A stretch of DNA of 46,592 nucleotides from Actinomycetota bacterium. Its GTDB lineage: Bacteria > Actinomycetota > Thermoleophilia > Gaiellales > Gaiellaceae. Positions 23,327-31,259 of the stretch are shown piece after piece (within the stretch, counting starts at the first letter, position 1; every line of letters starts with the position of its first letter). The translations under genes were made by a program, and so were the position numbers. Below the pieces are notes generated by a model. That model was not told the origin of the DNA. It worked only from the letters and a program-made list of their open reading frames with translations, and searched no databases. The stretch spans positions 1 to 46,592 of the forward strand of contig PLZU01000026.1 in assembly GCA_003152275.1 (NCBI GenBank). The letters are read 5' to 3'.

Positions 23327-24513
23327 CGCGCATCGCGCCTGGCCCGTGGCTCCGCACGTGCGCGCTCGTTGCGACCGCCGGGACGCTGCTCGCCGTCGTG
23401 TCGGGCGCCGCGCATCTCGGCACGACGCACCGGCTGCTCGCCGCGCTCGTTGCGCCACCGCTCGCCGCGCTGCTCGTCTGTGCGTGGCTCGCGCACCGCG
23501 AGCTCGTGCCGGCCGTGCTCGCAGCTTCGGCACTCTTCACCGCTGCGGCCGCGCTGCCAGGCCGTACGGCGCACGTCGCGCTCGCTGCGCTCTCGCTGGC
23601 TGCGTTGCTTGTCGTGACGGTGCAGGCGTTTCGTGGCGAGCGCGTTCCGTGGGGCTCATGGCGCGACTACGTGACGCTGACGAAGCCGCGGATCATGTCG
23701 CTCCTGCTCGTCACCGGCTTCTGCGGAATGATCGCCGGCGCACGCGGGTGGCCCGGCACCACGACGGCGGCCGCCGCGATGACAGGCCTCGCGCTGGCTT
23801 GCGGCGGGGCTAGCGCGCTCAACCACGTCCTCGATCGCGACATCGACCCGCTCATGGGCGAACGGACGAAGCGCCGCCCGGTCGCGTCCGGCCGTGTGAG
23901 CGCGAGCCGCGCGCTCGAGTTCGGCCTCGCGCTCTCGGCGTTCTCGTTCGTATTGCTCGCGAGCACGGTCAACGTGCTCACCGCGGTACTCGCGCTCGTC
24001 GGCAATCTTTTCTACGTGATCGTCTACACGCATTGGCTGAAGCGCTCGACGCCGCAGAACATCGTCATCGGTGGCGCGGCCGGTGCAGTCCCGCCGCTCG
24101 TCGGCTGGGCCGCGGCAACGGGCAACGTCACGGTCGCGGCGCTCCTGCTCTTCGCGATCGTCTTCGTCTGGACGCCGCCACATTTCTGGGCGCTCGCCCT
24201 CTTGATCAAGGACAACTACAAGGCCGCGGGCGTGCCGATGCTCCCGGTCGTGCGCGGCGACCGCGAGACGGCGCGCCAGATCGTGCTCTACTCGGCAGGC
24301 CTCGTGGCCGTCACACTCCTGCCGTGGGCCTGGGGCACGGCCGGCCTCCTCTATCTGGCTTCGGCGCTCGCGCTCGGCGCCGTCTTTATCTGGCTCGCCG
24401 AGCGCCTCCGCCGTGACATCACGCCGCGCCGGGCCGCGTTCCTGTTCCACTACTCGCTCCTCTACCTGGCGCTCCTCTTCGTCGCTCTGGCCGTAGACAC
24501 GGTGGTGCTCTGA
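23323..24513 (+). CDS. ctaB: Protoheme IX farnesyltransferase (heme O synthase) with extra N-terminal domain
   Basis: UbiA-type prenyltransferase making heme O for the oxidase. The enzyme core starts at about 112 (WRDYVTLTKPRIM) and has the diphosphate site NHVLDRDIDPLM with GERTKRRP, plus YTHWLKRSTPQNIVIGG. 396 residues, about 90-100 more than usual. The first 110 residues form four hydrophobic helices with an HLGTTHRLLAAL segment recalling one half of heme A synthase (CtaA), whose halves are four-helix bundles with heme-binding histidines. GTG 23323 overlaps the ctaD stop, so the extension is translated rather than a mis-chosen start. No separate ctaA is present in the window. Confidence 0.93.
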   Translation: MTRIAPGPWLRTCALVATAGTLLAVVSGAAHLGTTHRLLAALVAPPLAALLVCAWLAHRELVPAVLAASALFTAAAALPGRTAHVALAALSLAALLVVTVQAFRGERVPWGSWRDYVTLTKPRIMSLLLVTGFCGMIAGARGWPGTTTAAAAMTGLALACGGASALNHVLDRDIDPLMGERTKRRPVASGRVSASRALEFGLALSAFSFVLLASTVNVLTAVLALVGNLFYVIVYTHWLKRSTPQNIVIGGAAGAVPPLVGWAAATGNVTVAALLLFAIVFVWTPPHFWALALLIKDNYKAAGVPMLPVVRGDRETARQIVLYSAGLVAVTLLPWAWGTAGLLYLASALALGAVFIWLAERLRRDITPRRAAFLFHYSLLYLALLFVALAVDTVVL

Positions 24514-24629
24514 TGGATCCTGAGCTCGCACGGCGGAACGCGCGGCTCGGCTGGCTCCTGTTCGGGGTCTTCTGGCTGCTCTTCGCCGGGACGTTCGGCG
24601 TCGCCCTGCTCTATATGGCGTTTGACTAG
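24513..24629 (+). CDS. 38-residue single-helix membrane peptide of the oxidase operon
   Basis: ATG 24513 shares one base with the ctaB stop (TGATG), the tightest coupling in the operon. The peptide is a charged start (MDPELARRNARLG) followed by one hydrophobic helix (WLLFGVFWLLFAGTFGVALLYMAF) ending in Asp. Its size and build recall small accessory subunits such as CcoQ or actinobacterial subunit IV, which help assembly or stability of the oxidase. It was too short for ordinary gene calling. No family recognised by sequence. Confidence 0.72.
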   Translation: MDPELARRNARLGWLLFGVFWLLFAGTFGVALLYMAFD

Positions 24630-24642
24630 CCGGGGAAACTCC

Positions 24643-24670
24643 TAAAGGAATCCTCCCAAGCCGCCGATTG
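24643..24670 (+). promoter_or_regulatory. FliA/WhiG-type promoter candidate
   Basis: TAAA (24643-24646) is separated by 16 nt from GCCGATTG (24663-24670). The sigma-28 consensus is TAAA-N15-GCCGATAA, also used by Streptomyces WhiG. The -10 lies 7-8 nt before GTG 24678, so the transcript of the secreted protein gene would be leaderless. Confidence 0.5.
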
Positions 24671-24677
24671 ACGGTTT

Positions 24678-26333
24678 GTGGCAGGTCTGCGTCGCCTCTG
24701 CATCGCTGTGGCCGTTCTCAGCGCGCTCGCCGGGTTCTCGTCCCGCGGGGCCCTGGCGGCTCTACCGTCATGCCCGGCCGGTGGGCCAAACCACCTTCAG
24801 AGCGCGCACTTCACGGTCGCGTACAACGGCGACTCCACACAGGGCGTCGCGTACGTCACCGAAACGCAGGCCGGGGATGTCCTCGCGGCGGCAGAGCGCG
24901 CTTATGCCTCCTACGTCGCAATGGGGTATCCGACGCCGCTCGTCAACGGCTCCGGCAAGACAGGCTTCTCGATTATCGATCTGTCGCCGTTCAAGCTCGC
25001 GGCCTTGTACTGCCCCGGCGACGTTGACTTCGACTCGAACGACGTCGGCAAGGACGACACCGCCTTCAACGTTGGGTTCGCCGTCTTCGCCCAGATCGAA
25101 CTCGGCCTCACGGGGAGTGTCCCGTTCTCTGACGACTGGCTGATCCAGTCCGCAGCCTCATGGGCATCGTGGAAGGCACTCGGCTACCCCGCAGCCTCTG
25201 TGAGCGACCTCGGCCCGTTCGAGATGTCGCTCGATTGCTGGGATGCAAACGGCACGCAGGCGTGCTCCAAGACCGGCTACGAGAACCTCGCTGAGTCTCG
25301 GTGGCCGTTCTACGAGTACCTCTCGGAGCGCTTTGGCCAGACATTCATGCTTGAGGTGTTCGCTGACGCGAACGCCGCAGCAAGCGGGATGACTGGTCTC
25401 CAAACCGCGCTCGCAGCGCACGGAACGACCGTCGCTGCGGAGTACGCGGCGTACACGACGAAACTGATGGCGGGAGGCTGGACAGCCTCGGCGCTCAATG
25501 TGGTCAGCCCGCCAACGTCCGGATCCGTGATTCACGCCGGTGCAGCGACCGGCGACACGGCGCCGCAGACGTTCGGTGTCGACCATCTCGCAACGCGCTA
25601 CATCGAGATCGATCGCGGTGACGGCGACGGCAGCCATCCCTGTTACGCAGCAACGCTGACAATTCACGTACAGATCCCGAGCGGCGTGACCTCGCAGCCG
25701 ACCTTCTACTGGAACGGATCGGGAGGCAGCCCGGTCCCGTTGACAGTGAGCGGAAGCGCGGCGACCGCGACCGTTCCGTGGGATACCTGCCTCTGGGAAA
25801 GCAAGGGCCTTCTCTCCTTGCCGAACACGAGCCTGGCGGCGAACGGGACGAACTTCGTCGTCTGGACGCACATCGACGTCGACACGACGACGCCCGCGAC
25901 GGCGACCCCGCCGCCGGCGCCGACCTCGACGTACGGCCAGGTCATCGACACGGGCTCCGCGACTGCGGTACCCGACATCTCGGTGGTCGGACCTCAGCTC
26001 CTCCGGCTCTCGGCGACGGACACGCAGCTCGTGCTCGTCGTGCAGTCGAGCGCCGAGGGTTCGGTGGCGGTAACGCTCGGCTCACTCTCCCTCGGCACCG
26101 TCTCGCTCCGGCCCGGTAGCAACCAGCTTCGCTTCACTCTCCCGAAAGCTCAACTCGCCCGGCTCAGGACCTCGTCGGCGACGAACGTCCTGACGCTCAC
26201 GCCCATCTCGGCGGATGGCAACACGACCGGCACCGCGGTGACGCGGAACGTTGCCTTCACTCCCGCGAAGAAAGCGGCGGCCAAGCACAAGAAGGCCGCC
26301 GTCAAGCACAAGAAAACCTCTCGCTCGAAGTAG
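24678..26333 (+). CDS. Large secreted protein, degenerate peptidase-like
   Basis: 551 residues. Signal peptide 1-28 (LCIAVAVLSALAGF, then GALAALP). The first half (HFTVAYNGDS, then a DDWLIQSAASWASWKALGYP segment) resembles secreted peptidase-like proteins in which a WLxEGxAxW motif follows an HExxH helix, but no HExxH is present, so it is probably not catalytic. Cysteine pairs (CWDANGTQAC) suggest disulfides. A beta-rich C-terminal part is followed by a Lys/His/Ala tail (AAAKHKKAAVKHKK) that may bind polyanions or the wall. Preceded by a FliA/WhiG-like promoter. Confidence 0.75.
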   Translation: MAGLRRLCIAVAVLSALAGFSSRGALAALPSCPAGGPNHLQSAHFTVAYNGDSTQGVAYVTETQAGDVLAAAERAYASYVAMGYPTPLVNGSGKTGFSIIDLSPFKLAALYCPGDVDFDSNDVGKDDTAFNVGFAVFAQIELGLTGSVPFSDDWLIQSAASWASWKALGYPAASVSDLGPFEMSLDCWDANGTQACSKTGYENLAESRWPFYEYLSERFGQTFMLEVFADANAAASGMTGLQTALAAHGTTVAAEYAAYTTKLMAGGWTASALNVVSPPTSGSVIHAGAATGDTAPQTFGVDHLATRYIEIDRGDGDGSHPCYAATLTIHVQIPSGVTSQPTFYWNGSGGSPVPLTVSGSAATATVPWDTCLWESKGLLSLPNTSLAANGTNFVVWTHIDVDTTTPATATPPPAPTSTYGQVIDTGSATAVPDISVVGPQLLRLSATDTQLVLVVQSSAEGSVAVTLGSLSLGTVSLRPGSNQLRFTLPKAQLARLRTSSATNVLTLTPISADGNTTGTAVTRNVAFTPAKKAAAKHKKAAVKHKKTSRSK

Positions 26334-26343
26334 AGTCGACGCC

Positions 26344-27462
26344 GTGAAGGCGCCCGATTCGGTGTGGCTCGCACGTCCCGAGGCGGTACCGAAGGCGCGT
26401 GCGGTCGCGGTCAAGGACCTGCTCGACACGGCGGACCTCGTCACGACGTATGGCTCGATCATGTTCGCCGGCCACGTCCCCGCGAAGAACGCCGTCGTCG
26501 TCGACCTGCTCGAGGCTGCCGGCTACGCGGTCGCCGGCAAGACGAACCTGCACGAGTTCGCCTACGGCATCAGCTCGCAGAACGAGCACTTCGGCACAGT
26601 GCCGAATCCACGATTCCCGGGACGCCTCGCCGGAGGCTCGAGCGGCGGGTCGGCTGCGGCCATCGCCTCGGGCGAGGTCGAGCTCGCTCTCGGTACGGAC
26701 TCCGGCGGTTCGATTCGCATTCCTGCGGCCTGGTGCGGGATCGTCGGGTTCAAGCCAACCTTCAACCTCGTCGACGCGACAGGCTGCTTCCCCCTGGCTC
26801 CGAGCTACGACCACGTGGGGCCGATGGCAGCGAGCGTCGACGGCTGCGTCGAACTGATGCGCGCGCTCGTCCCCGGCTTCGCGTTTGCGCCGCTCGACTC
26901 GCTCGAGGAGCTCGAGATCGGAGTCACCTGGCTCGACGAGGCGGAGGAGCCGGTTCGCGCATGCGTCGCCAACGTCGCCGACCGCTTGCCGGATTGCCGG
27001 AAGGTCGAGCTGCCACTTCCGGATCCGGCCGAGAACGCACTCTTCATGCGGGAAGTCGCCGACGTGCACCGAGGTCTCTTCCCTGAGCGCGCAGACGAGT
27101 ACGGCGAGAGCATCCGCTGGAAGCTCGAACGCTGCTTCGAAGTCACAGACGGCGAGGTGGCGACTGCCGAGCGGCTGCGCGCGGAGTATCGGGAGCGGTG
27201 CGACGAGCTCTTCGGGGACTTCGATCTGCTCGCCGCCCCGGCGGTGGCGATCGAGCCGCCGCCCGCGCACGCCGACGAGCGTGAGCTGCGCGGTCGCGTC
27301 ACCCGGCTGACGTACCCGATCGACGTGCTTGGCTGGCCCTCCCTCGCGCTGCCGGCCGGCCTGACCGAGAACGGGCTCCCGGCGTCGATCCAGCTGATCG
27401 GCCGACCAGGCGACGATTCGCTCGTCCTGGCGGCTGGAGCGCTGCTCGCATCCCCCGTTTGA
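26344..27462 (+). CDS. Amidase signature family hydrolase
   Basis: 372 residues, Ser-cisSer-Lys amidase. Lys24 in AVKDLLDT, cis-Ser about 100 in LAGGSSGGSAAA, nucleophile Ser123 in GTDSGGSIRIPAAWCG. The family includes GatA, but this protein is short (GatA about 480), stands alone without GatB/GatC, and lacks the longer C-terminal region, so it is likely a stand-alone amide hydrolase of unknown substrate. GTG 26344 is the start; the frame open to 26251 runs back into the previous gene. Gap to the previous stop is 10 bp. Confidence 0.87.
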   Translation: MKAPDSVWLARPEAVPKARAVAVKDLLDTADLVTTYGSIMFAGHVPAKNAVVVDLLEAAGYAVAGKTNLHEFAYGISSQNEHFGTVPNPRFPGRLAGGSSGGSAAAIASGEVELALGTDSGGSIRIPAAWCGIVGFKPTFNLVDATGCFPLAPSYDHVGPMAASVDGCVELMRALVPGFAFAPLDSLEELEIGVTWLDEAEEPVRACVANVADRLPDCRKVELPLPDPAENALFMREVADVHRGLFPERADEYGESIRWKLERCFEVTDGEVATAERLRAEYRERCDELFGDFDLLAAPAVAIEPPPAHADERELRGRVTRLTYPIDVLGWPSLALPAGLTENGLPASIQLIGRPGDDSLVLAAGALLASPV

Positions 27463-27505
27463 GGGACGGCTGCGGACGCCCGTATGCCGAAAACGAGGGA
27501 TGACG

Positions 27506-29506
27506 ATGCGTTTCGCTTGCTTCGCAACAATTCTCGCTGCCGCGGTCCTCGCCGGGTCCGCGCAAGGCGCCACAGGCGTGCCCACAGGACTGCACGGCTT
27601 TCTCCTGCGCGCCGATGAAGCGGCTACGACGACCTACCACCGCACGCCGTCGTTCGCGTGGAACCCCGTGGCGGGCGCGATCGGCTACCAGTTCCAGATC
27701 TCGACGAGCAGCACGTTCCGCGACAACGGCATCGTCTACAACACCAACAGCCTGACGACTCCGGTCGCCGCCCCGCCGATCATCCTTCCCTGGATCACCG
27801 GATCTCCACACGCGCTGTACGCGCGCGTACGCGCGACGACGGCGACGGACGTGTCGCCATGGAGCAACGCGTTCGGATTCGACGTGACCCCTCCCGCCCC
27901 CCCGACGCCGCTACCGGGCGAACCGGGCTTGCTGCGCTGGACACCGGTCGACGGAGCCGACAGCTACCAGGTCTGGCTCGTCGACGTTCTCGGCGGGAAG
28001 AAGGAGACGGTCAGGACGAACGTCCTCGACGAGCGCGAGTTCTACACCTTCCATCAGAGCGCGCAGTGGATCGGCAAGGTCCGCTGGCGCGTTCGAGCGA
28101 GCCGGAGCAACGCATCTGGTGGCCCGGCGAACGGCCTTCCCGCCGTAACGTACGGAGCCTGGAGTCCGATCTACAGCACCTCCAATCCTGCAGCGGCCGG
28201 CGGCCCGATCAAGCTGGTCTACACGGTCTCGGACGTCGTCTCGAACGGAAGCGCGAATTCTCCCGCGCACCGCCTGATGCCGGGATTCACGTGGACGGGC
28301 AACCAATCGTTGAGCGGTACCGCGGCGGAACTCTTCCGCGTCTACGTGTTCACCGACAGCCAGTGTCTGAATCTCGTGTATGCAAGCGCCGTCGTCGGTA
28401 GTCCGGCCTACGCGCCGCGGCCCGGTGGCCCGTTGAGCCTGCCGCAGGATCCAGATGGGATCGCAAACGCGCGCGGTACCTATCTCAAAGACGGCTCCGA
28501 GTCCGGAGGCCTGATGTACGACGGCACGGCGGTGTCGCCGCAGGAGCAGGCCCCGGCGGCTTCCCCAACAACGACACCGCCGACAGATCCCGGCGCGGCG
28601 GGCTCGTCGAGCTCGTCGGCACCCGGCCCCGGCAGCCCCAGTTCGAGTGGCGGCGCGCCGAGCGGCGCACCTTCGTCGGGCGCACCTTCTTCGGGCGCAC
28701 CTTCTTCGGGCCCAAGCTCCTCAGCGGGTGCGCCGGTCGACCTGTGGGACACCGACTGGCCGCAGAGCGGGTACTACTGGACCGTCATCCCCGTCGCGAC
28801 GTCGAGTGGAACCTCCGGCGCATCGACGGTCGCGAGCCCCGGCGCGTCGAAAGGCTCCAATCTCGTTCCGGTCACGGACCCGACGCAGTTCGCCGTCGGC
28901 CAGTCGATCACGATCGGTGTGTCGCCGAACACCGACACCGCGACCATCACGGCCATCGGCAGCAGCCTCTTGACAATCAACACCGCGCTCGGCAACGGAC
29001 ACTCGGCCGGGGACGCGATCGTAACGACGAACTCCAGCGGCGTCATTTACCAGGACATGGAACTGCCGCAGGACGCATGCGCAGCGGGTCGGGTGCAGCG
29101 CTTCGGGATCTCTAGCGAGCCGGCGCTGACGACCTCACAGGTGCCGTTCGCCACCGGCTTGTCGTCAGAGGGGCGTCTGACCTCTGCCGCCGAAACGCCG
29201 GTCTTCTACGGTCGCCCACTCGTCGCGTGGACGCCGGCGCTCGGCGCGCAGAACTACCAGGTGCAGTGGAGCACGACGGCGTATCCGTTCGTCTCACAGG
29301 GCAACATCATGACGACGTCCACTTCGACGGTGCTCCCGCTCACGCCCGGAACGTGGTACTACCGCGTCCGCGGCTTCGACTACAACCTTCCGACCGGCGT
29401 GCAGCAGATGAGCTGGTCCGACCCGCAGCGGCTCGTCGTCTCGAAGCCGAAGTTCAAGATCGCGCCTTCCGCGGTCAAGAAGCGCAAGTTCAAAGTCGTT
29501 CCGTAG
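27506..29506 (+). CDS. Large secreted protein with fibronectin-III-like modules and a Gly/Ser/Pro linker
   Basis: 666 residues. Signal peptide (FACFATILAAAVLAGSAQG). Three modules with the pattern F/L-x-W-x-P-V-x-G-A-x-x-Y-Q (PSFAWNPVAGAIGYQFQ, LLRWTPVDGADSYQVW, LVAWTPALGAQNYQVQW) are typical of fibronectin-III-like surface domains. Between them lies a Ser/Pro/Gly linker with GAPSSG repeats (about 365-410) and a small beta unit (QFAVGQSITIGV) seen in other secreted actinobacterial proteins. It ends in a Lys-rich tail. ATG 27506 has GAGGG 6 nt upstream; ATG 27500 is the alternative. Adhesion or wall association is inference. Confidence 0.75.
   Translation: MRFACFATILAAAVLAGSAQGATGVPTGLHGFLLRADEAATTTYHRTPSFAWNPVAGAIGYQFQISTSSTFRDNGIVYNTNSLTTPVAAPPIILPWITGSPHALYARVRATTATDVSPWSNAFGFDVTPPAPPTPLPGEPGLLRWTPVDGADSYQVWLVDVLGGKKETVRTNVLDEREFYTFHQSAQWIGKVRWRVRASRSNASGGPANGLPAVTYGAWSPIYSTSNPAAAGGPIKLVYTVSDVVSNGSANSPAHRLMPGFTWTGNQSLSGTAAELFRVYVFTDSQCLNLVYASAVVGSPAYAPRPGGPLSLPQDPDGIANARGTYLKDGSESGGLMYDGTAVSPQEQAPAASPTTTPPTDPGAAGSSSSSAPGPGSPSSSGGAPSGAPSSGAPSSGAPSSGPSSSAGAPVDLWDTDWPQSGYYWTVIPVATSSGTSGASTVASPGASKGSNLVPVTDPTQFAVGQSITIGVSPNTDTATITAIGSSLLTINTALGNGHSAGDAIVTTNSSGVIYQDMELPQDACAAGRVQRFGISSEPALTTSQVPFATGLSSEGRLTSAAETPVFYGRPLVAWTPALGAQNYQVQWSTTAYPFVSQGNIMTTSTSTVLPLTPGTWYYRVRGFDYNLPTGVQQMSWSDPQRLVVSKPKFKIAPSAVKKRKFKVVP
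28664..28708 (+). repeat. Three tandem 15-bp repeats in the linker
   Basis: Units GGCGCACCTTCNTCG at 28664, 28679 and 28694, the last two identical, encode the repeated Gly-Ala-Pro-Ser-Ser. Flanking codons are diverged versions. Such in-frame repeats can change copy number by slippage and so change linker length. Confidence 0.8.
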
Positions 29507-29519
29507 TTATCGTCGGCGT

Positions 29520-30227
29520 GTGAACGCCGACCTCGCCTACGCACTCGAGCTTGCAGACGCCGCCGACGCGCTGACGCTGCCGCGATTTCGAGTGGCTGAC
29601 CTGCTGGTCGAGACCAAGCCCGACCTGACACCGGTCACCGACGCCGACCGCTCCGTCGAGCGCATGCTGCGCGAGCGCGTCGCGGAGGACAGGCCGGGCG
29701 AAGGCGTGCTCGGCGAGGAAGAAGGCGACGACGGAGGCGCCGTCCGGTGGATCGTCGACCCGATCGACGGCACGCGGAACTTCTCGCGAGGGATCCCGGT
29801 GTGGGCCACGCTGATCGCGCTCGAGCGCGACGGGCAGATCGTCTGCGGTGTCGCGTCTGCCCCCGCGCTGGGGTGCCGCTGGTGGGCGGCACGCGGCGAA
29901 GGCGCGTTTGCGAACGGGTCGCCGATTGGCGTCTCAACAGTCGAGCACCTCAGTGACGCCAGCGTCTCGTGCACGTACGCGCGCGACCTGGCACGGCTCG
30001 AGCCGCTCGTCTGGCATGCACGGGGGCTGGGCGATTTCTGGCAGCACGTGCTCGTCGCCGAGGGAGCGCTGGAGGCTGCCGTCGACGCGAAGCTCGCTCT
30101 CTGGGACTACGCCGCGATCGAGCCGATCATGATCGAGGCCGGCGGCCGGGTCGGCGAGGTTGGAGGCCAGTTCGTCTCGACGAACGGCTTGTTGCATGAC
30201 GAGGTGTTCGCGGCGCTCAGTGTCTGA
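29520..30227 (+). CDS. hisN: Inositol monophosphatase-family phosphatase, HisN-like
   Basis: 235 residues. Metal-site motifs of the IMPase family: GEEEGD (66-70), DPIDGT (80-85) and WDYAAIEP (Asp196). The stretch around DGTRNFSRGIPVWATLIAL matches the actinobacterial histidinol-phosphatase HisN more than inositol phosphatases, so the last phosphatase step of histidine synthesis is the likely role; inositol phosphate or PAP hydrolysis cannot be excluded. GTG 29520 lies 13 bp after the preceding gene. Its end overlaps the convergent anti-sigma gene by 11 bp. Confidence 0.82.
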   Translation: MNADLAYALELADAADALTLPRFRVADLLVETKPDLTPVTDADRSVERMLRERVAEDRPGEGVLGEEEGDDGGAVRWIVDPIDGTRNFSRGIPVWATLIALERDGQIVCGVASAPALGCRWWAARGEGAFANGSPIGVSTVEHLSDASVSCTYARDLARLEPLVWHARGLGDFWQHVLVAEGALEAAVDAKLALWDYAAIEPIMIEAGGRVGEVGGQFVSTNGLLHDEVFAALSV

Positions 30228-30783
30228 CTCGCGCGACGACGCGGCCCTGCGCGTCCCGCAGCACGACCTCCCGTAGCAACCTCGGCGGCCAGTCGCGGAC
30301 GAGGAAGAGCGTCGCGTCGATGCGACCCCCGAAATGCTGCACGGTCAGCTGGACGGGCTTGCCACCGAGCGTCGTCGCCGTGCCGCTCCGCACGCGCGGA
30401 TCGAACGTCCAGCCGAAGAGCGGCGGTGTCAGCACCGTCGTGCCGCGCGCCTTGCGCGGAACGCAGCCCGCGCGCACTCGCAAGACGAGATAGCAGAACC
30501 CGTCATGGCCTTTCCACGGCGCGGCCTCGAGCAGCAGGCGACCAGTCCTCGGCTGCATGACGACGACGATGTTGCTGCCGTCGGCGCCGCTCGGCAGGTG
30601 CACGCTGCGGTCGCGGAGCAGAACGGCGAGCGCCGGCGCGACGACGAACGCCGCGACAACCGTGACCACGATCGCAAGCAGGCGCCAGCGCGGACGGCGA
30701 TGCCGCTTCGCCCGCCGCAGAACATCGCTCCAGTCTGCCGGCCCGTCGAACAGCGGAACGTAGCGATCGAGCAGCTCGTCCAT
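30217..30783 (-). CDS. Membrane-anchored putative anti-sigma factor
   Basis: 188 residues: a short cytosolic part (MDELLDRYVPLFDGPADW, with basic RRAKRHRRPRW), one membrane helix (LLAIVVTVVAAFVVAPALAVLL) and an exported beta-rich domain with a cysteine pair (FCYLVL, AGCVPR). ATG 30783 overlaps the stop of the ECF sigma gene (TGATG), the usual arrangement for a sigma factor and its membrane anti-sigma. No zinc-binding HxxxCxxC motif is seen in the cytosolic part, so it is not a ZAS protein; the assignment rests on coupling and topology. Confidence 0.72.
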   Translation of the reverse strand: MDELLDRYVPLFDGPADWSDVLRRAKRHRRPRWRLLAIVVTVVAAFVVAPALAVLLRDRSVHLPSGADGSNIVVVMQPRTGRLLLEAAPWKGHDGFCYLVLRVRAGCVPRKARGTTVLTPPLFGWTFDPRVRSGTATTLGGKPVQLTVQHFGGRIDATLFLVRDWPPRLLREVVLRDAQGRVVARVRH

Positions 30784-31226
30784 CAGTGCACCTCCTCGAG
30801 TGCCGCGCGCAGCGTCTCCCGCGCGGCGTTGAGCGTGGCGCCGACCGTGCCGGGGCTGATCGCGAGCGCCTCGGCGATCGCGGCATAGTCGAGGTCGGCG
30901 TAGTAGTGGAGAAAGACGATCTCGCGCTGGCGCTCGGTCAGGAGGTCGAGCGGGAGCAGCGGCGCGTGCCCGTTCGACGATGGCTCGTGCGGCTCGGCGA
31001 GCGCTGGTCTGCGCCTGCGCGCGTCACGGGCGGCGTTGACGACGATCCGCCACACCCACGCCTCGAGCGTGCCGCTGCCCCTAAAAGTGCGACGCTTGCG
31101 CACCGCGCTCGCGAAAGCCTCCTGCACTGCGTCGCAACCGAGCTCACGGTCGCCCGCGATTCCGGCCGCCACTCGACGAAACTCCGGCAGCCGGGAGCGG
31201 TACAACGTTTCGAGCTGATCGAGCAT
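30783..31226 (-). CDS. ECF-type RNA polymerase sigma factor
   Basis: 147 residues. Region 2 spans the N-terminal half (LYRSRLPEFRRVAAGI, then AVQEAFASAVRKR and LEAWVWRIVVNAARDARRR), and region 4 the C-terminal half (LLTERQREIVFLHYYADLDY, AIAEALAISPGTVGATLNAAR). Short for the class, with a reduced region 2.1. It is followed by a coupled membrane protein that probably restrains it until an envelope signal arrives. Targets cannot be told from the sequence. Confidence 0.88.
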   Translation of the reverse strand: MLDQLETLYRSRLPEFRRVAAGIAGDRELGCDAVQEAFASAVRKRRTFRGSGTLEAWVWRIVVNAARDARRRRPALAEPHEPSSNGHAPLLPLDLLTERQREIVFLHYYADLDYAAIAEALAISPGTVGATLNAARETLRAALEEVH

Positions 31227-31259
31227 CCTGAGTACGACGTGCCGATCGCCTGTATTTCT

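Noticed and set aside
28664..28708. Tandem repeats as a CRISPR array
   Set aside because: Units are 15 bp, contiguous, in frame within a secreted protein, with no spacers or cas genes.
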